Assembly (NCBI RefSeq): GCF_001654455.1 | Contig: NZ_CP015772.1 | Location: 3,968,001-4,032,000, forward strand | Origin: Niabella ginsenosidivorans | GTDB taxonomy: Bacteria; Bacteroidota; Bacteroidia; Chitinophagales; Chitinophagaceae | Length of the DNA: 64,000 bases | Direction: 5' to 3' | Shown: positions 45,694-54,184 of the stretch, piece by piece | Layout of the letters: every line of letters starts with the position of its first letter | How positions within the stretch are numbered: position 1 is the stretch's first letter | The notes under the pieces: generated by a model | Told to the model about the DNA's origin: nothing | Database searches by the model: none | Seen by the model: only the letters and a program-made list of their open reading frames with translations | Translations under genes and position numbers: made by a program

Positions 45694-45866
45694 TATACTA
45701 TTTCGACGTTAAAGGAACACTGTCTCCTCAAGGCAATCATAAAAGCGTTGCATTTAAGCTTATTGGGATAATAATTTTTCAATCGTCATTGCCCAAGGAT
45801 GATCCGGCTTCGGCAAGCTCCTGACATACCTTCACCTGGTGCAATTTAAAAGTCTTAACAGTATTA
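45694..45866 (-). repeat. Dispersed MITE-like repeat A, copy 3 (inverted, shortest)
   Basis: Read on the minus strand it starts ATACTGTTAAGACTTTTAAA, continues TTGCACCAGGTGAAGGTATG, and ends GTCGAAATAGTAT (plus 45694-45706). The interior differs from copies 1 and 2 and lacks their hairpin modules. Confidence 0.68.
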
Positions 45867-45894
45867 TGGTGTGATGCGGCCCGCATTATTCATT

Positions 45895-45929
45895 AAAAAG
45901 GGCTGTTTCTGTTGAAAAAAGCCCTTTTT
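45895..45929. terminator. Bidirectional terminator between the LytM-like gene and queA
   Basis: AAAAAGGGCT (45895-45904) and AGCCCTTTTT (45920-45929) form a perfect 10-bp stem with a 15-base loop. The T-runs face both ways, serving the convergent genes. Confidence 0.8.
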
Positions 45930-45950
45930 AATTTATTACCAGCTCTTACA

Positions 45951-47000
45951 TTAAATGATCAGCAGGGCATCTCCATAGCTGAAGAAGCGGTATTTATCCT
46001 TAATTGCCTTTTTATAAGCTTCAATGGTCAGTTCATAACCTGCAAAGGCACTGGTCATGATCATCAGGCTGGTCTTGGGCAGATGAAAGTTGGTAACCAG
46101 GGCATTGGCAATATTGAACTCATACGGGGGATGAATGAACATATTGGTCCAGCCCTCAGACGGTTTTAACAGTTTTTGCGCGGTAAAGGAAGATTCCATA
46201 GCCCGCATGGTAGTAGTTCCGATAGAGCAAATGCGATGATTGGTTTCTTTGGCCTTATTAACAATACGGCAGGCCATATCATCAATATGATAATATTCTG
46301 CATCCATTTTATGTTTGCTCAGATCCTCCACTTCAATCGGGCGAAAGGTTCCCAGGCCTGTATGCAGGGTAACCTCAGCAAAACGGATGCCTTTGATCTC
46401 TAGCCGTTTGATCAGTTCGCGGCTAAAGTGCAATCCCGCAGTGGGCGCTGCTACCGCGCCTTCATGCTTTGCATACACGGTCTGGTAGCGTTCCTTATCC
46501 TCCTCATCGGGCTTGCGTTTAATATATTTGGGCAGTGGCGTTTCTCCCAAAGCCTCCAGTTGCGCCTTAAAATCATCCTCGGAACCTTCCCACAAAAAGC
46601 GGATGGTTCTTCCGCGGCTGGTTGTATTATCAATAACTTCGGCCACCAGCTCTTCGTTATCGCCAAAATAGAGTTTATTTCCCACCCTTATCTTGCGGGC
46701 CGGATCAACAATCACGTCCCAAAGGCGGTTTTGCTTATTCAGCTCCCTTAAAAGGAATACTTCAATCTTTGCCCCGGTCTTTTCCTTGCGGCCGTACATA
46801 CGGGCAGGGAACACCTTGGTATTGTTGACCACAAATACATCCTTATCATCAAAATAGTCCAGTATATCACGGAAATGTTTATTCTCCATTTGTCCGGTCT
46901 GGCGGTGAACCACCATCATACGGGCGTCTTCTCTTTTTTTAGCGGGATGTTGTGCAATAAGGTTTAAGGGTAGGTCGAATTGAAATTGTGAAAGCTTCAT
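45951..47000 (-). CDS. queA: S-adenosylmethionine:tRNA ribosyltransferase-isomerase
   Basis: The 349-residue protein opens [20 protein letters not shown] and contains the QueA signatures [11 protein letters not shown]-like ([15 protein letters not shown]), [44 protein letters not shown] and the C-terminal [20 protein letters not shown]. It transfers and isomerises the ribosyl moiety of SAM to make epoxyqueuosine in tRNA in the cytoplasm. Its length is typical. Confidence 0.97.
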   Translation of the reverse strand: MKLSQFQFDLPLNLIAQHPAKKREDARMMVVHRQTGQMENKHFRDILDYFDDKDVFVVNNTKVFPARMYGRKEKTGAKIEVFLLRELNKQNRLWDVIVDPARKIRVGNKLYFGDNEELVAEVIDNTTSRGRTIRFLWEGSEDDFKAQLEALGETPLPKYIKRKPDEEDKERYQTVYAKHEGAVAAPTAGLHFSRELIKRLEIKGIRFAEVTLHTGLGTFRPIEVEDLSKHKMDAEYYHIDDMACRIVNKAKETNHRICSIGTTTMRAMESSFTAQKLLKPSEGWTNMFIHPPYEFNIANALVTNFHLPKTSLMIMTSAFAGYELTIEAYKKAIKDKYRFFSYGDALLII

Positions 47001-47276
47001 TATACTGTTTAAAGATTTAAAATAGTTATTTTTAAAACAGGTGAAGCGGGGTGGAAGTGTTGAACATGATTGACTATCAATATGTTTTATCGCTTCGATC
47101 CCCGGTCTTACGGCACCGGTTTTCGATTAATGCGTGCAAAGGTACTAATTTTTTTAATTATCAATAAATTTGTCTTCAAAACCCAAAAACCGGCCAGTAA
47201 TAACGCACAGCGCGGTATTATCTTTCTGACGAAAGCTTTCGTTTTATACAGTATTACCATAAACCACACAACTGTT

Positions 47277-47696
47277 ATGAAACCATTACCTGCATTGCAG
47301 CTTGCTTTATTGCTGACCTTGCAATGCCTTCAGGCGTCCAACGCGCATCGGCATTTCAGGCGGGCTGAATTTCTCAGGCGCCGAAAATAAAAAACAATGA
47401 TCACTGGTCCAATACATCCAAAACGCATAAAACCGGTTTTTATGCGGAGGCAGTTGTTGAAATTCCTGTCGGAACAGACTATAGCCTTCAACCGGAGCCG
47501 GAATATATTTGTTCCAACGGCAGCACCAGGCTACAGCTATTCTTCTGAAGAAGATGCAACACCCACATTCATTCAATTACTGATACATTTTGTTTATAAC
47601 CCACGCATAAGCCGTAACCGCAATGACCATGTATACAGCCAGCCCTTCGATATTAGGATCAACGCATTACTGGGCTATAGAATCATCATTATATAA
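47277..47696 (+). pseudogene. Decayed PorT-like outer-membrane beta-barrel gene
   Basis: A signal peptide is encoded from the ATG at 47277 (MKPLPALQLALLLTLQCLQA). The coding sense then jumps frames. The next frame reads GISGGLNFSGAENKK (from 47350). The next, after a TGA at 47366-47368, reads NNDHWSNTSKTH, then GFYAEAVVEIPVGTDYSLQP and EYICSNGSTRLQLF. The first frame resumes with SEEDATPTFIQLLIHFVYN and DIRINALLGYR, stopping at 47696. The GLNFS start and the GFYxxxxVEIPxxxxYSLQPE strand are typical of PorT-type barrels in Bacteroidota. At least three single-base shifts, and the region is shorter than an intact gene. 47697-47827 shows no further gene. Confidence 0.68.
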
Positions 47697-47827
47697 TACA
47701 TCTACAGGATTAAAAAATGTTACAGCCCCTTATGAACATCAGAAAAGAGCGCGTATTAAAGAACAGATCATCCGGCATTGCTCCTGGCTATCTGTTTTAA
47801 GGCGTTTACAGCCTGTCGAATAAAAAT

Positions 47828-49543
47828 TTAAGAGGCCGCCACGATACCTCTGGGTATTGAAGCAATGAGCGCCCTGGTGTAGCTGCTCTCCGGGTGCTCA
47901 TAAATGGTGTCTGCGGGACCGCTTTCTTCAATTTTTCCTTTATTCATTACAATGATCCGGTCGCTGAAATAACGCACTACGGAAAGATCATGACTGATAA
48001 AAACAATGGTAAAGCCCAATTCCCGTTTCAGGTCATTTAAGAGATTCAGCACCTGTGCCTGCACGCTTACATCCAGCGCAGAAACAGATTCATCACAAAT
48101 AATAAAGGATGGGTTTAAGGCAAGGGCCCGGGCTATTACAATACGCTGGCGCTGGCCACCGCTGAACTCATGCGGGTAGCGGTTATAATGTTCCGGCAGC
48201 AACCCTACTTTTGTCAGCAGTTCCTCAGCACGTTCTCTCCGTCCGGCTGCATTTGTTATTATCTTATGAACTTTGAGCGGTTCTTCAATGGCAGGGCCGA
48301 TCTTTTTTCTTGGGTTCAATGAAGAATAGGGGTCCTGGAAAATGATCTGCAATTGTTTTCTTAATCCGCGCAATGCTTCTTTTTTAAAGAAGGCCATGTC
48401 TTTATTTTGGTAAACGATCCTTCCGCTTGTTGCAGGTACCAGTTGCAGCAAGGTTCTTCCCAGTGTGGTTTTACCACAACCGCTTTCCCCTACCAGGCCC
48501 AGTGTTTCATTTTCGTAAACATCAAAGCTGACATCATTTACCGCCCGGGTATAGCTAACGGGCTTCCCCAGCCAGTTGGTTTCTTTTGGGAACCATACGT
48601 TCAGATGGTCTACATGCAGCAACACTTTCTGCCGGCCCGCTTCCGGCAATGATGGCCTTACAGGCAAAGCCACTTCAACCGGTTCTTTTTTAGGGCTCAT
48701 AAAATCACTTACCACAGGCAGGCGTTCTCCCCGTTGATGATTGACCGGCCTGCATGCCAGCAATGCTTTGGTGTAAGGGTGTTTGGGCTGGCTGAAAAGA
48801 TCCGACACCGGTCCTTCTTCCATAATTTCGCCTTTATACAGCACCACCGCGCGGTGCGCAATTTCTGCAACCACGCCCAGGTCGTGCGTAATAAAGATTA
48901 CGCCCATGCCCGTTTCCCTCTGCAGTTCTTTAATTAACTGCAATACGGTTTTCTGAACGGTTACATCCAGCGCTGTTGTAGGTTCATCACAGATCAGTAA
49001 TTCCGGTTTGCAGCACATGGCCATGGCAATCATTACACGCTGTTTCTGCCCGCCGCTTAACTGATGCGGGTACCGGTTATAAATGGCCGGCGGATCCGGA
49101 AGTTTTACTCTTTCCAACCACCGGATCGCTGTTTTTTTTGCTGCTTCTTTTGAAACACCGGTATGCACCCGAATGGCTTCTGCCACCTGGCTGCCACATG
49201 TATATACAGGGTTCAGGGAAGTCATAGGCTCCTGAAAGATCATGGAAATGGCGTTTCCCCTTATTTCCTGCAATGTTCCTGTGGTCTGCTTTAAAAGATC
49301 GATCGCGCTGCCGTCTTCCTTATGAAAAATAATAGCGCCCTGCACATATTTCGCCGGAGGTGAGGGAATCAGCTGTAAAACAGAAAGCGATGTAACAGAT
49401 TTACCGGAGCCGGACTCCCCAACCAGCGCAACAATCTCTCCTTTCCTTACCTCAACAGAAATATTCTTTAACGCATGATTCACACTGTTTCCTGTAACAA
49501 AATCCACTGAAAGATTGCGGATACTTAATAAGGGCTGTTGCAT
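47828..49543 (-). CDS. Fused double-ATPase subunit of a peptide/nickel (Dpp/Opp-type) ABC transporter
   Basis: This 571-residue protein is a DppD-DppF-type fusion. The first ATPase (about 1-265) has Walker A GESGSGKSV, signature LSGGQKQR and Walker B LLICDEPTTALD. The second (about 300-560) has GESGCGKTT, FSGGQRQR and FIICDESVSALD. Each is followed by an oligopeptide-type C-terminal segment (KHPYTKALLACRPVN; PESSYTRALIASIPRG). It powers import across the inner membrane from the cytoplasmic side. No permease or binding-protein gene is adjacent. It starts 2 bases after the stop of the lipoprotein gene upstream. Confidence 0.93.
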   Translation of the reverse strand: MQQPLLSIRNLSVDFVTGNSVNHALKNISVEVRKGEIVALVGESGSGKSVTSLSVLQLIPSPPAKYVQGAIIFHKEDGSAIDLLKQTTGTLQEIRGNAISMIFQEPMTSLNPVYTCGSQVAEAIRVHTGVSKEAAKKTAIRWLERVKLPDPPAIYNRYPHQLSGGQKQRVMIAMAMCCKPELLICDEPTTALDVTVQKTVLQLIKELQRETGMGVIFITHDLGVVAEIAHRAVVLYKGEIMEEGPVSDLFSQPKHPYTKALLACRPVNHQRGERLPVVSDFMSPKKEPVEVALPVRPSLPEAGRQKVLLHVDHLNVWFPKETNWLGKPVSYTRAVNDVSFDVYENETLGLVGESGCGKTTLGRTLLQLVPATSGRIVYQNKDMAFFKKEALRGLRKQLQIIFQDPYSSLNPRKKIGPAIEEPLKVHKIITNAAGRRERAEELLTKVGLLPEHYNRYPHEFSGGQRQRIVIARALALNPSFIICDESVSALDVSVQAQVLNLLNDLKRELGFTIVFISHDLSVVRYFSDRIIVMNKGKIEESGPADTIYEHPESSYTRALIASIPRGIVAAS

Positions 49544-49545
49544 TC

Positions 49546-49932
49546 TTATTGAATTACTTTAATGTTCAGCCGCTTATGAGGTGTTGGGTAATAAGCCATG
49601 CATACGGCACAGTGCTGGCTGGTATCTTTCGGAACAATTTCAAAATAAAAAGTAGCCCCTTCTTTAAGGGTAGCCGGAAAGCTGCACGGATTACTGATGG
49701 CAAACGCATTTTTATAGATTTTACCGGTTTGCGGGTTGGTCCAGGAAGCCTCTACAAGCGAAGTATCGATATTGCCTTCAATAACAGAAAAGGTATTGTT
49801 AGAACAAAGGGCAGCTACTTCAAAGCGGGCTTTATACCGGCCCGGAACGCTACGGGAGGCCCTGGGGGTACAAGCCGTAATTACTGAAATACCTGCCACT
49901 AAAACAAATACAAAACCGGTATTTTTTTTCAT
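49546..49932 (-). CDS. Lipoprotein of unknown function, paralogue 1
   Basis: The protein is 128 residues from the ATG at 49932, with lipobox VITACTP (Cys near residue 20). The body has strands with conserved KNAFAISNPCSFPATLKEGA and a Cys-x-x-Cys in QHCAVCMAYYPTP. It resembles the next gene upstream (50133-50510) in the K-N-x-F-x-x-x-NP-x-SFPA-x-x-K-x-G block and in size, so the two are tandem paralogues. It ends 2 bases before the ABC transporter start, so it may be co-transcribed with it. The family is not recognised. Confidence 0.7.
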   Translation of the reverse strand: MKKNTGFVFVLVAGISVITACTPRASRSVPGRYKARFEVAALCSNNTFSVIEGNIDTSLVEASWTNPQTGKIYKNAFAISNPCSFPATLKEGATFYFEIVPKDTSQHCAVCMAYYPTPHKRLNIKVIQ

Positions 49933-50132
49933 GTGCATTTTATTTACTGGTTTAAAGAGAAGCGTTTTTCTTACAGGCAGAAAATTACGCATAAAATCTT
50001 ACTCAGGGTTTTTAATTGTTTATTTTTTAACGCTTCACCTCTGCAGCCCTTCTTTCACCAGACCGGGAAAAACTATGTTTTATTGTCATGACGCATTTTT
50101 ATGCCTTCTTCAAACTTATGGTCACGGCGCTT

Positions 50133-50510
50133 TCACTTTAAAACTTCAATACTTAACTTTTTATCTAAATTGTACACAGGATATATAGCTAAACAGGGAT
50201 ATGCTTCTTCGGGGGCCTCCGTTATTTTAAAGGAAAATTCATCACCCGTTTTAATATCTGCCGGAAAAGATATGGGGTTCTTTACCTCAAACACATTTTT
50301 ATAGTATGCTTTTGTAACCGGCTGCTGCCATTGTTCCAAAGTACGTCCTTTGCTTATGGTTCCGTTGGTAATGGCGCAAATATAGTCTCCGCATGCTCCC
50401 TGAAAGATCAACCGGGCTTTAAAAACCGTTGATTCCTGTTCAACATGGTGTTTCTGACAACCTGCAGCCCAAATGCCAAACAGCAGCGGTAACAGTACAC
50501 TTCGTTTCAT
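50133..50510 (-). CDS. Lipoprotein of unknown function, paralogue 2
   Basis: The protein is 125 residues from the ATG at 50510 (MKRSVLLPLLFGIWAAGC), with lipobox Cys at residue 18. It shares with paralogue 1 the stretch KNVFEVKNPISFPADIKTGD and an overall beta-rich build, while the Cys-x-x-Cys is replaced by a single cysteine in EAYPCLAIYPVYN. An additional pair of cysteines lies in GACGDYICA. A 200-base spacer with no clear gene separates the two. Function unknown. Confidence 0.7.
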   Translation of the reverse strand: MKRSVLLPLLFGIWAAGCQKHHVEQESTVFKARLIFQGACGDYICAITNGTISKGRTLEQWQQPVTKAYYKNVFEVKNPISFPADIKTGDEFSFKITEAPEEAYPCLAIYPVYNLDKKLSIEVLK

Positions 50511-50571
50511 ACAGCATTGCATTTATTTATATTTAGTAAACGCAGGAGCCTCCTTAAACGCAACAATGCCA

Positions 50572-51342
50572 TCAGAACCTCAGGTGCCGTACGGTCTGGC
50601 CGTTATTGATCAGCTGTTTTAAAGAATCAATGCCTATTTTAAGATGATTTTCTACATACCTGGCTGTTACTTTTTTATCGCTTTCCGCTGTTTTTACCCC
50701 ATCCGGTATCATGGGCTGGTCGCTTACCAGCAATAAGGCCCCTGTTGGTATCTTATTATAAAAACCTACTGTGAAAATGGTGGCGGTTTCCATGTCAACG
50801 GCATAAGCCCTTATTTTTTGCAGGTAGGCTTTAAAGGATTCATCATGCTCCCACACCCTGCGGTTGGTTGTATAAACAGTGCCTGTCCAGTAATCGGTCT
50901 TTGCCTCCCGTATGGTCGTGCTCACTGCTTTTTGCAACGCAAAGGCAGGTAAAGCGGGCACTTCTTTTGGAAAATAATCGCTTGAGGTGCCCTCACCTCT
51001 TATAGCTGCTATAGGCAGGATCAGGTCGCCCACTTTATTGCGTTTTTTCAGTCCGCCGCATTTTCCCAGGAACAAAGCGGCTTTAGGGCTGATCGCAGTC
51101 AGCAGATCCATAACAGTAGCTGCCGTAGGGCTGCCCATGCCAAAATTGATGATCGAGATATTATCCGCAGTAGCACATTGCATGGGCCGGTCGGCACCTA
51201 TCACTTCCACATCGTGCCATTGGGCAAACAGCTGCACATAATTGCTGAAGTTGGTCAGCAGGATATATTCTCCAAAATTCTTTAAGCTTTCACCAGTGTA
51301 ACGGGGCAGCCAGTTCTTTACTATTTCCTCTTTCGTTTTCAT
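50572..51342 (-). CDS. amn: AMP nucleosidase (phosphorylase-fold)
   Basis: The 256-residue protein has the purine nucleoside phosphorylase fold: NISIINFGMGSPTAATVMDL, AALFLGKCGGLKKRNKVGDL, IAAIRGEGTSSDYFP and the base/ribose-binding AVDMETATIFTVGF, with LLVSDQPM near the end. This short Bacteroidota form matches the C-terminal domain of E. coli Amn, and the family splits AMP to adenine and ribose 5-phosphate. It acts in the cytoplasm in purine salvage. It is divergent from the HSDR_N-like gene. Confidence 0.9.
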   Translation of the reverse strand: MKTKEEIVKNWLPRYTGESLKNFGEYILLTNFSNYVQLFAQWHDVEVIGADRPMQCATADNISIINFGMGSPTAATVMDLLTAISPKAALFLGKCGGLKKRNKVGDLILPIAAIRGEGTSSDYFPKEVPALPAFALQKAVSTTIREAKTDYWTGTVYTTNRRVWEHDESFKAYLQKIRAYAVDMETATIFTVGFYNKIPTGALLLVSDQPMIPDGVKTAESDKKVTARYVENHLKIGIDSLKQLINNGQTVRHLRF

Positions 51343-51384
51343 TTTCTCGATTTTTCAGCTATTAACCATATGGAATATTCCATA

Positions 51385-51415
51385 TTGGCTGATGCTAAAT
51401 TAACCTTTATTTTTG
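51385..51415 (+). promoter_or_regulatory. Promoter of the HSDR_N-like gene with a very short leader
   Basis: TTG (51385-51387), 20-base spacer, TATTTTTG (51408-51415), then only five bases to the ATG at 51421. Both boxes fit the Bacteroidota consensus. Confidence 0.6.
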
Positions 51416-51420
51416 GTTCA

Positions 51421-51867
51421 ATGATTCTTATTCAATACCCCGATCCTGATTTTCGTATTGAAACCCGAAACGGGCTGCCGCATATCTTTGATGCACTGAG
51501 AAAAAAATGGCTGGTGTTACAGGATGAAGAGTGGATCCGGCAGAATTTTATACAGTACCTGCTCAAAAAAATGAACTATCCCAAAACCCTGATCGCACTG
51601 GAAAAGGAAATAAAAGTTGGCGAGCTCAGAAAACGTTTCGATATCCTTGTTTATGACTCCCGGCTACGCCCCTGGATGCTGATTGAATGCAAGGCAGGCC
51701 AGATAACCCTGAATGAAAATGTACTCAGCCAGGCGCTCCGCTACAATATTGCATTACCGGCCCGGTACCTTGTTATTACAAACGGCAATGAAACAATGGG
51801 CTGGAAAAAGGAAAACGACCAGTTAATCACAATTGACCGGCTACCTGAATTTTTCACTGACCACTAA
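51421..51867 (+). CDS. Orphan HSDR_N-like PD-(D/E)XK nuclease-domain protein
   Basis: The protein is 148 residues from the ATG at 51421, chosen because the promoter's -7 box lies just upstream; a start at 51370 overlaps the promoter. It matches the N-terminal domain of type I restriction R subunits: RNGLPHIFDALRKKWLVLQD, QNFIQYLLKKMNYPKTLIAL, and the catalytic core RFDILVYDS...MLIECKAGQ (D and E-x-K). There is no helicase, methylase or specificity gene nearby, so it is a stand-alone nuclease-fold protein. This short form is widespread in Bacteroidota and its role is unknown. The 3' end overlaps the convergent dehydrogenase gene by 27 bases. Confidence 0.85.
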   Translation: MILIQYPDPDFRIETRNGLPHIFDALRKKWLVLQDEEWIRQNFIQYLLKKMNYPKTLIALEKEIKVGELRKRFDILVYDSRLRPWMLIECKAGQITLNENVLSQALRYNIALPARYLVITNGNETMGWKKENDQLITIDRLPEFFTDH

Positions 51868-52731
51868 ACCTTTTGATCCCTGTGTATAGGAATAAAAACC
51901 TTCACCGGATTTAATGCCCAGCTTCCCGGAGGCCACCATATTTACCAGTAACGGGCAGGCAGCATATTTAGGGTTCCCGAAGCCGCTGTACAGCACATTT
52001 AAAATGGAAAGGCAAACATCCAGCCCTATAAAGTCTGCCAGTTGCAGCGGCCCCATCGGGTGCGCCATACCCAACTTCATAATGATATCAATTGCTTCCA
52101 CACCTGCCACACCCTCATATAAGCTGTAAATGGCTTCATTGATCATGGGCATAAGAATACGGTTGGCTACAAAGCCGGGGTAATCATTGGCCAGTGCAGG
52201 AATTTTTCCCAGCTTCCTGCTCAGTTCTACAATGGTTGCTGTAACTGATTGGGCGGTAGCATACCCGTTAATGACCTCTACCAGCTTCATAACCGGTACA
52301 GGGTTCATAAAGTGCATACCGATCACCTGTCCGGGCCGCCCGGTAGCTGCCGCAATCCTTGTAACAGAAATAGAAGAAGTGTTGGTTGCCAGAATACAAT
52401 CCTTTGGAGCTGCCGCATCTGCTTTTTTAAACAGCTCCAGTTTCAGCGCCTCATTTTCCGTTGCAGCCTCTACTACCAGCTGAGCAGCGTCAACTCCTTT
52501 TTCAATCCTGCTCTCTGTAATAATATTCTGTAAAGTGGCTTCTTTTTGCTCCGCGGTTATTAGTTCTTTTGCCAGCTGACGGTCCAGGTTCTTTTGAATT
52601 GTTTTCAGCGCTTTTTGTAGTTGTGCTTCCGACACATCGATCAGCACCACCTGATGCCCGTTTTGTGCAAACACATGCGCAATACCATTTCCCATGGTTC
52701 CGGCGCCAATAACAGAAACATTCCTGATCAT
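51841..52731 (-). CDS. 3-hydroxybutyryl-CoA dehydrogenase
   Basis: The 296-residue protein has an NAD-binding Rossmann motif (VIGAGTMGNGIAHVFAQNGH), the catalytic-region signature GMHFMNPVPVMKLVEVING, and a C-terminal helical domain (GFVANRILMPMINEAIYSLYEG, MAHPMGPLQLADFIGLDVCL). It reversibly oxidises (S)-3-hydroxyacyl-CoA in short-chain fatty acid or butyrate-type metabolism in the cytoplasm. It is the stand-alone form without a fused hydratase. A DUF-type N- or C-extension is absent. Confidence 0.94.
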   Translation of the reverse strand: MIRNVSVIGAGTMGNGIAHVFAQNGHQVVLIDVSEAQLQKALKTIQKNLDRQLAKELITAEQKEATLQNIITESRIEKGVDAAQLVVEAATENEALKLELFKKADAAAPKDCILATNTSSISVTRIAAATGRPGQVIGMHFMNPVPVMKLVEVINGYATAQSVTATIVELSRKLGKIPALANDYPGFVANRILMPMINEAIYSLYEGVAGVEAIDIIMKLGMAHPMGPLQLADFIGLDVCLSILNVLYSGFGNPKYAACPLLVNMVASGKLGIKSGEGFYSYTQGSKGLVVSEKFR

Positions 52732-53246
52732 ATAAGAGCAAATTTATTTATGCAAGATTAAGAAAGAAAGAATAAGCGAATAAATATATTTCTAAATTGG
52801 TGAAGGTTGTCAGGTTCCCGCAGCTGCGCAGATTCCCTGGAGGGGCGAACGGAAAACCTCTGCTCTGATCCTTTCCAAAGCTTCGGAACAGCCGCAGATA
52901 ACGATCTTTATTTAAATGACAGCAAGCTTTATTGAAACATCCGCAGGCCTGTTTTATGATCAACGCTAGTCTGCAACAACAAAACGCCGCCGGGTTCGCG
53001 CAGATCCTGCAGAAGAGCAAATGAAAATCTGCGCCCGTATGTGTTTGACAGCGGAAAATACAACCGGTAGCGTATCAGCTATAGTTCTCTACTAAAAGTT
53101 CCCGCAAAAATGCGCAGATCCCGCGGAAGGGTAAGTAGAAAGCCTGCGTTCGTCTGCGTATTCAGCAGGAGATCTTCTCAACAGCCTTTTTATTTAAAAG
53201 AGAAATCTTATCGTTATTTATATTTGTTCAGCAAAGCTGATAAAAT
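52732..53246. other. Gene-free interval with three degenerate GCGCAGATC repeats
   Basis: Three related segments share a GCGCAGAT core with nearby CTGCG-type motifs: about 52813-52870 (TTCCCGCAGCTGCGCAGATT), 52993-53045 (GGTTCGCGCAGATCCTGCAG) and 53098-53160 (GTTCCCGCAAAAATGCGCAG, then TGCGTTCGTCTGCG). They lie in direct orientation. They match no gene and sit just upstream of the barnase gene. Confidence 0.5.
53219..53226 (+). promoter_or_regulatory. -7 box upstream of the barnase gene
   Basis: TATATTTG matches TAnnTTTG, 20 bases before the ATG. A -33 TTG is not evident. Confidence 0.42.
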
Positions 53247-53753
53247 ATGCAAAAGCAAAAGCGGTCTTTACTATGGATGCTGCTTATTATAGCTGCCCTG
53301 GTATATTACTGGTACTCCCACAAAAAAGGACCGGACCCGGCACTCCCTGTTACACCACAGGTAGTAAAAACGGATCCTTCCGGTAATACTGACAAGAACA
53401 TTCAGCCGCCATCCCAGGCTTCTGTTGAGGAACTCACAAAAGAATCCGCAGTAGTGCCTTATGTAAAACAAAACGGTCATTTGCCGGATTATTATATAAC
53501 CAAGCGGGAGGCCCGCAGCAAAGGCTGGGAACCTTCCAAAGGAAATTTATGTATGGTACTGCCCGGCAGGGCCATTGGCGGCGATATTTTTTCCAACAGG
53601 GAAAGATCGCTCCCGGAAAAGCAGGGCCGGAAATGGTTTGAGGCAGATATCAATTTCAGTTGCGGCAGGCGTAATGCCGACCGGCTGCTGTTTTCCAGCG
53701 ATGGCCTTGTGTTTGTTACCAAAGACCATTACAGAACCTTCCAGGAAAAATAA
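53247..53753 (+). CDS. Barnase-family ribonuclease, membrane-anchored or exported
   Basis: The 168-residue protein has an N-terminal hydrophobic segment (about 8-23: LLWMLLIIAALVYYWY), a low-complexity linker (about 28-75), and a barnase (microbial RNase N1/T1 superfamily) domain from about residue 79. The domain aligns closely with barnase: LPDYYITKREARSKGW, GGDIFSNRE, EADINFSCGRRNADR, TKDHYRTF. The catalytic base Glu132, Arg146 and general acid His161 are all present, as are Lys98 and Arg142 (barnase K27, R83). Two cysteines (102, 139) could form a disulfide outside the cytoplasm. It should cleave RNA 3' of guanine and be toxic inside cells. The barstar gene follows 6 bases later. Confidence 0.93.
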   Translation: MQKQKRSLLWMLLIIAALVYYWYSHKKGPDPALPVTPQVVKTDPSGNTDKNIQPPSQASVEELTKESAVVPYVKQNGHLPDYYITKREARSKGWEPSKGNLCMVLPGRAIGGDIFSNRERSLPEKQGRKWFEADINFSCGRRNADRLLFSSDGLVFVTKDHYRTFQEK

Positions 53754-53759
53754 AATAAC

Positions 53760-54038
53760 ATGAAAGAGCTCATTTTTGATTTTGACCGCATTGGTACCCA
53801 ACAGGATTTCTATAAAATTGCAGCCCGGCAATTTCCTTTTCCCGGGTATTTTGGCAATAACCCGGACGCGTTATGGGATGTGCTGACCGGTGCTATTGAG
53901 CTGCCGGTGAGCGTCCGGTTTATAAACCTTACGCTGGGCCAGCTGGAAACCTTTGGCAATATTATCGGGGTTTTTGAAGATGCCCGGGATGAACTGGGCG
54001 ATAATTTCAGTTTTGAATATTACCTGAAAAAGCCGTAA
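53760..54038 (+). CDS. Barstar-family ribonuclease inhibitor
   Basis: The 92-residue protein keeps the barnase-binding helix and loop: PGYFGNNPDALWDVLTGAIE (about residues 28-47), where Asp36, Trp39 and Asp40 match barstar D35, W38 and D39, the residues that plug the barnase active site. It lacks a signal peptide, so it stays in the cytoplasm and protects the producer. It is co-transcribed with the barnase gene (6-base gap), which fits a toxin/immunity or toxin/antitoxin pair. Confidence 0.93.
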   Translation: MKELIFDFDRIGTQQDFYKIAARQFPFPGYFGNNPDALWDVLTGAIELPVSVRFINLTLGQLETFGNIIGVFEDARDELGDNFSFEYYLKKP

Positions 54039-54184
54039 AAAGGGATTTCCCCCGAACAAAGCGACGCTTATTGCCATGAACGCTTATATGCGTATTTACA
54101 AAACTATCGTTCACTAAAAAATATAAATGCAAGGGCCTTTTTAATGCAACAGGCTGCTTTTCCAACAAGAAATTTGTAATTTCA

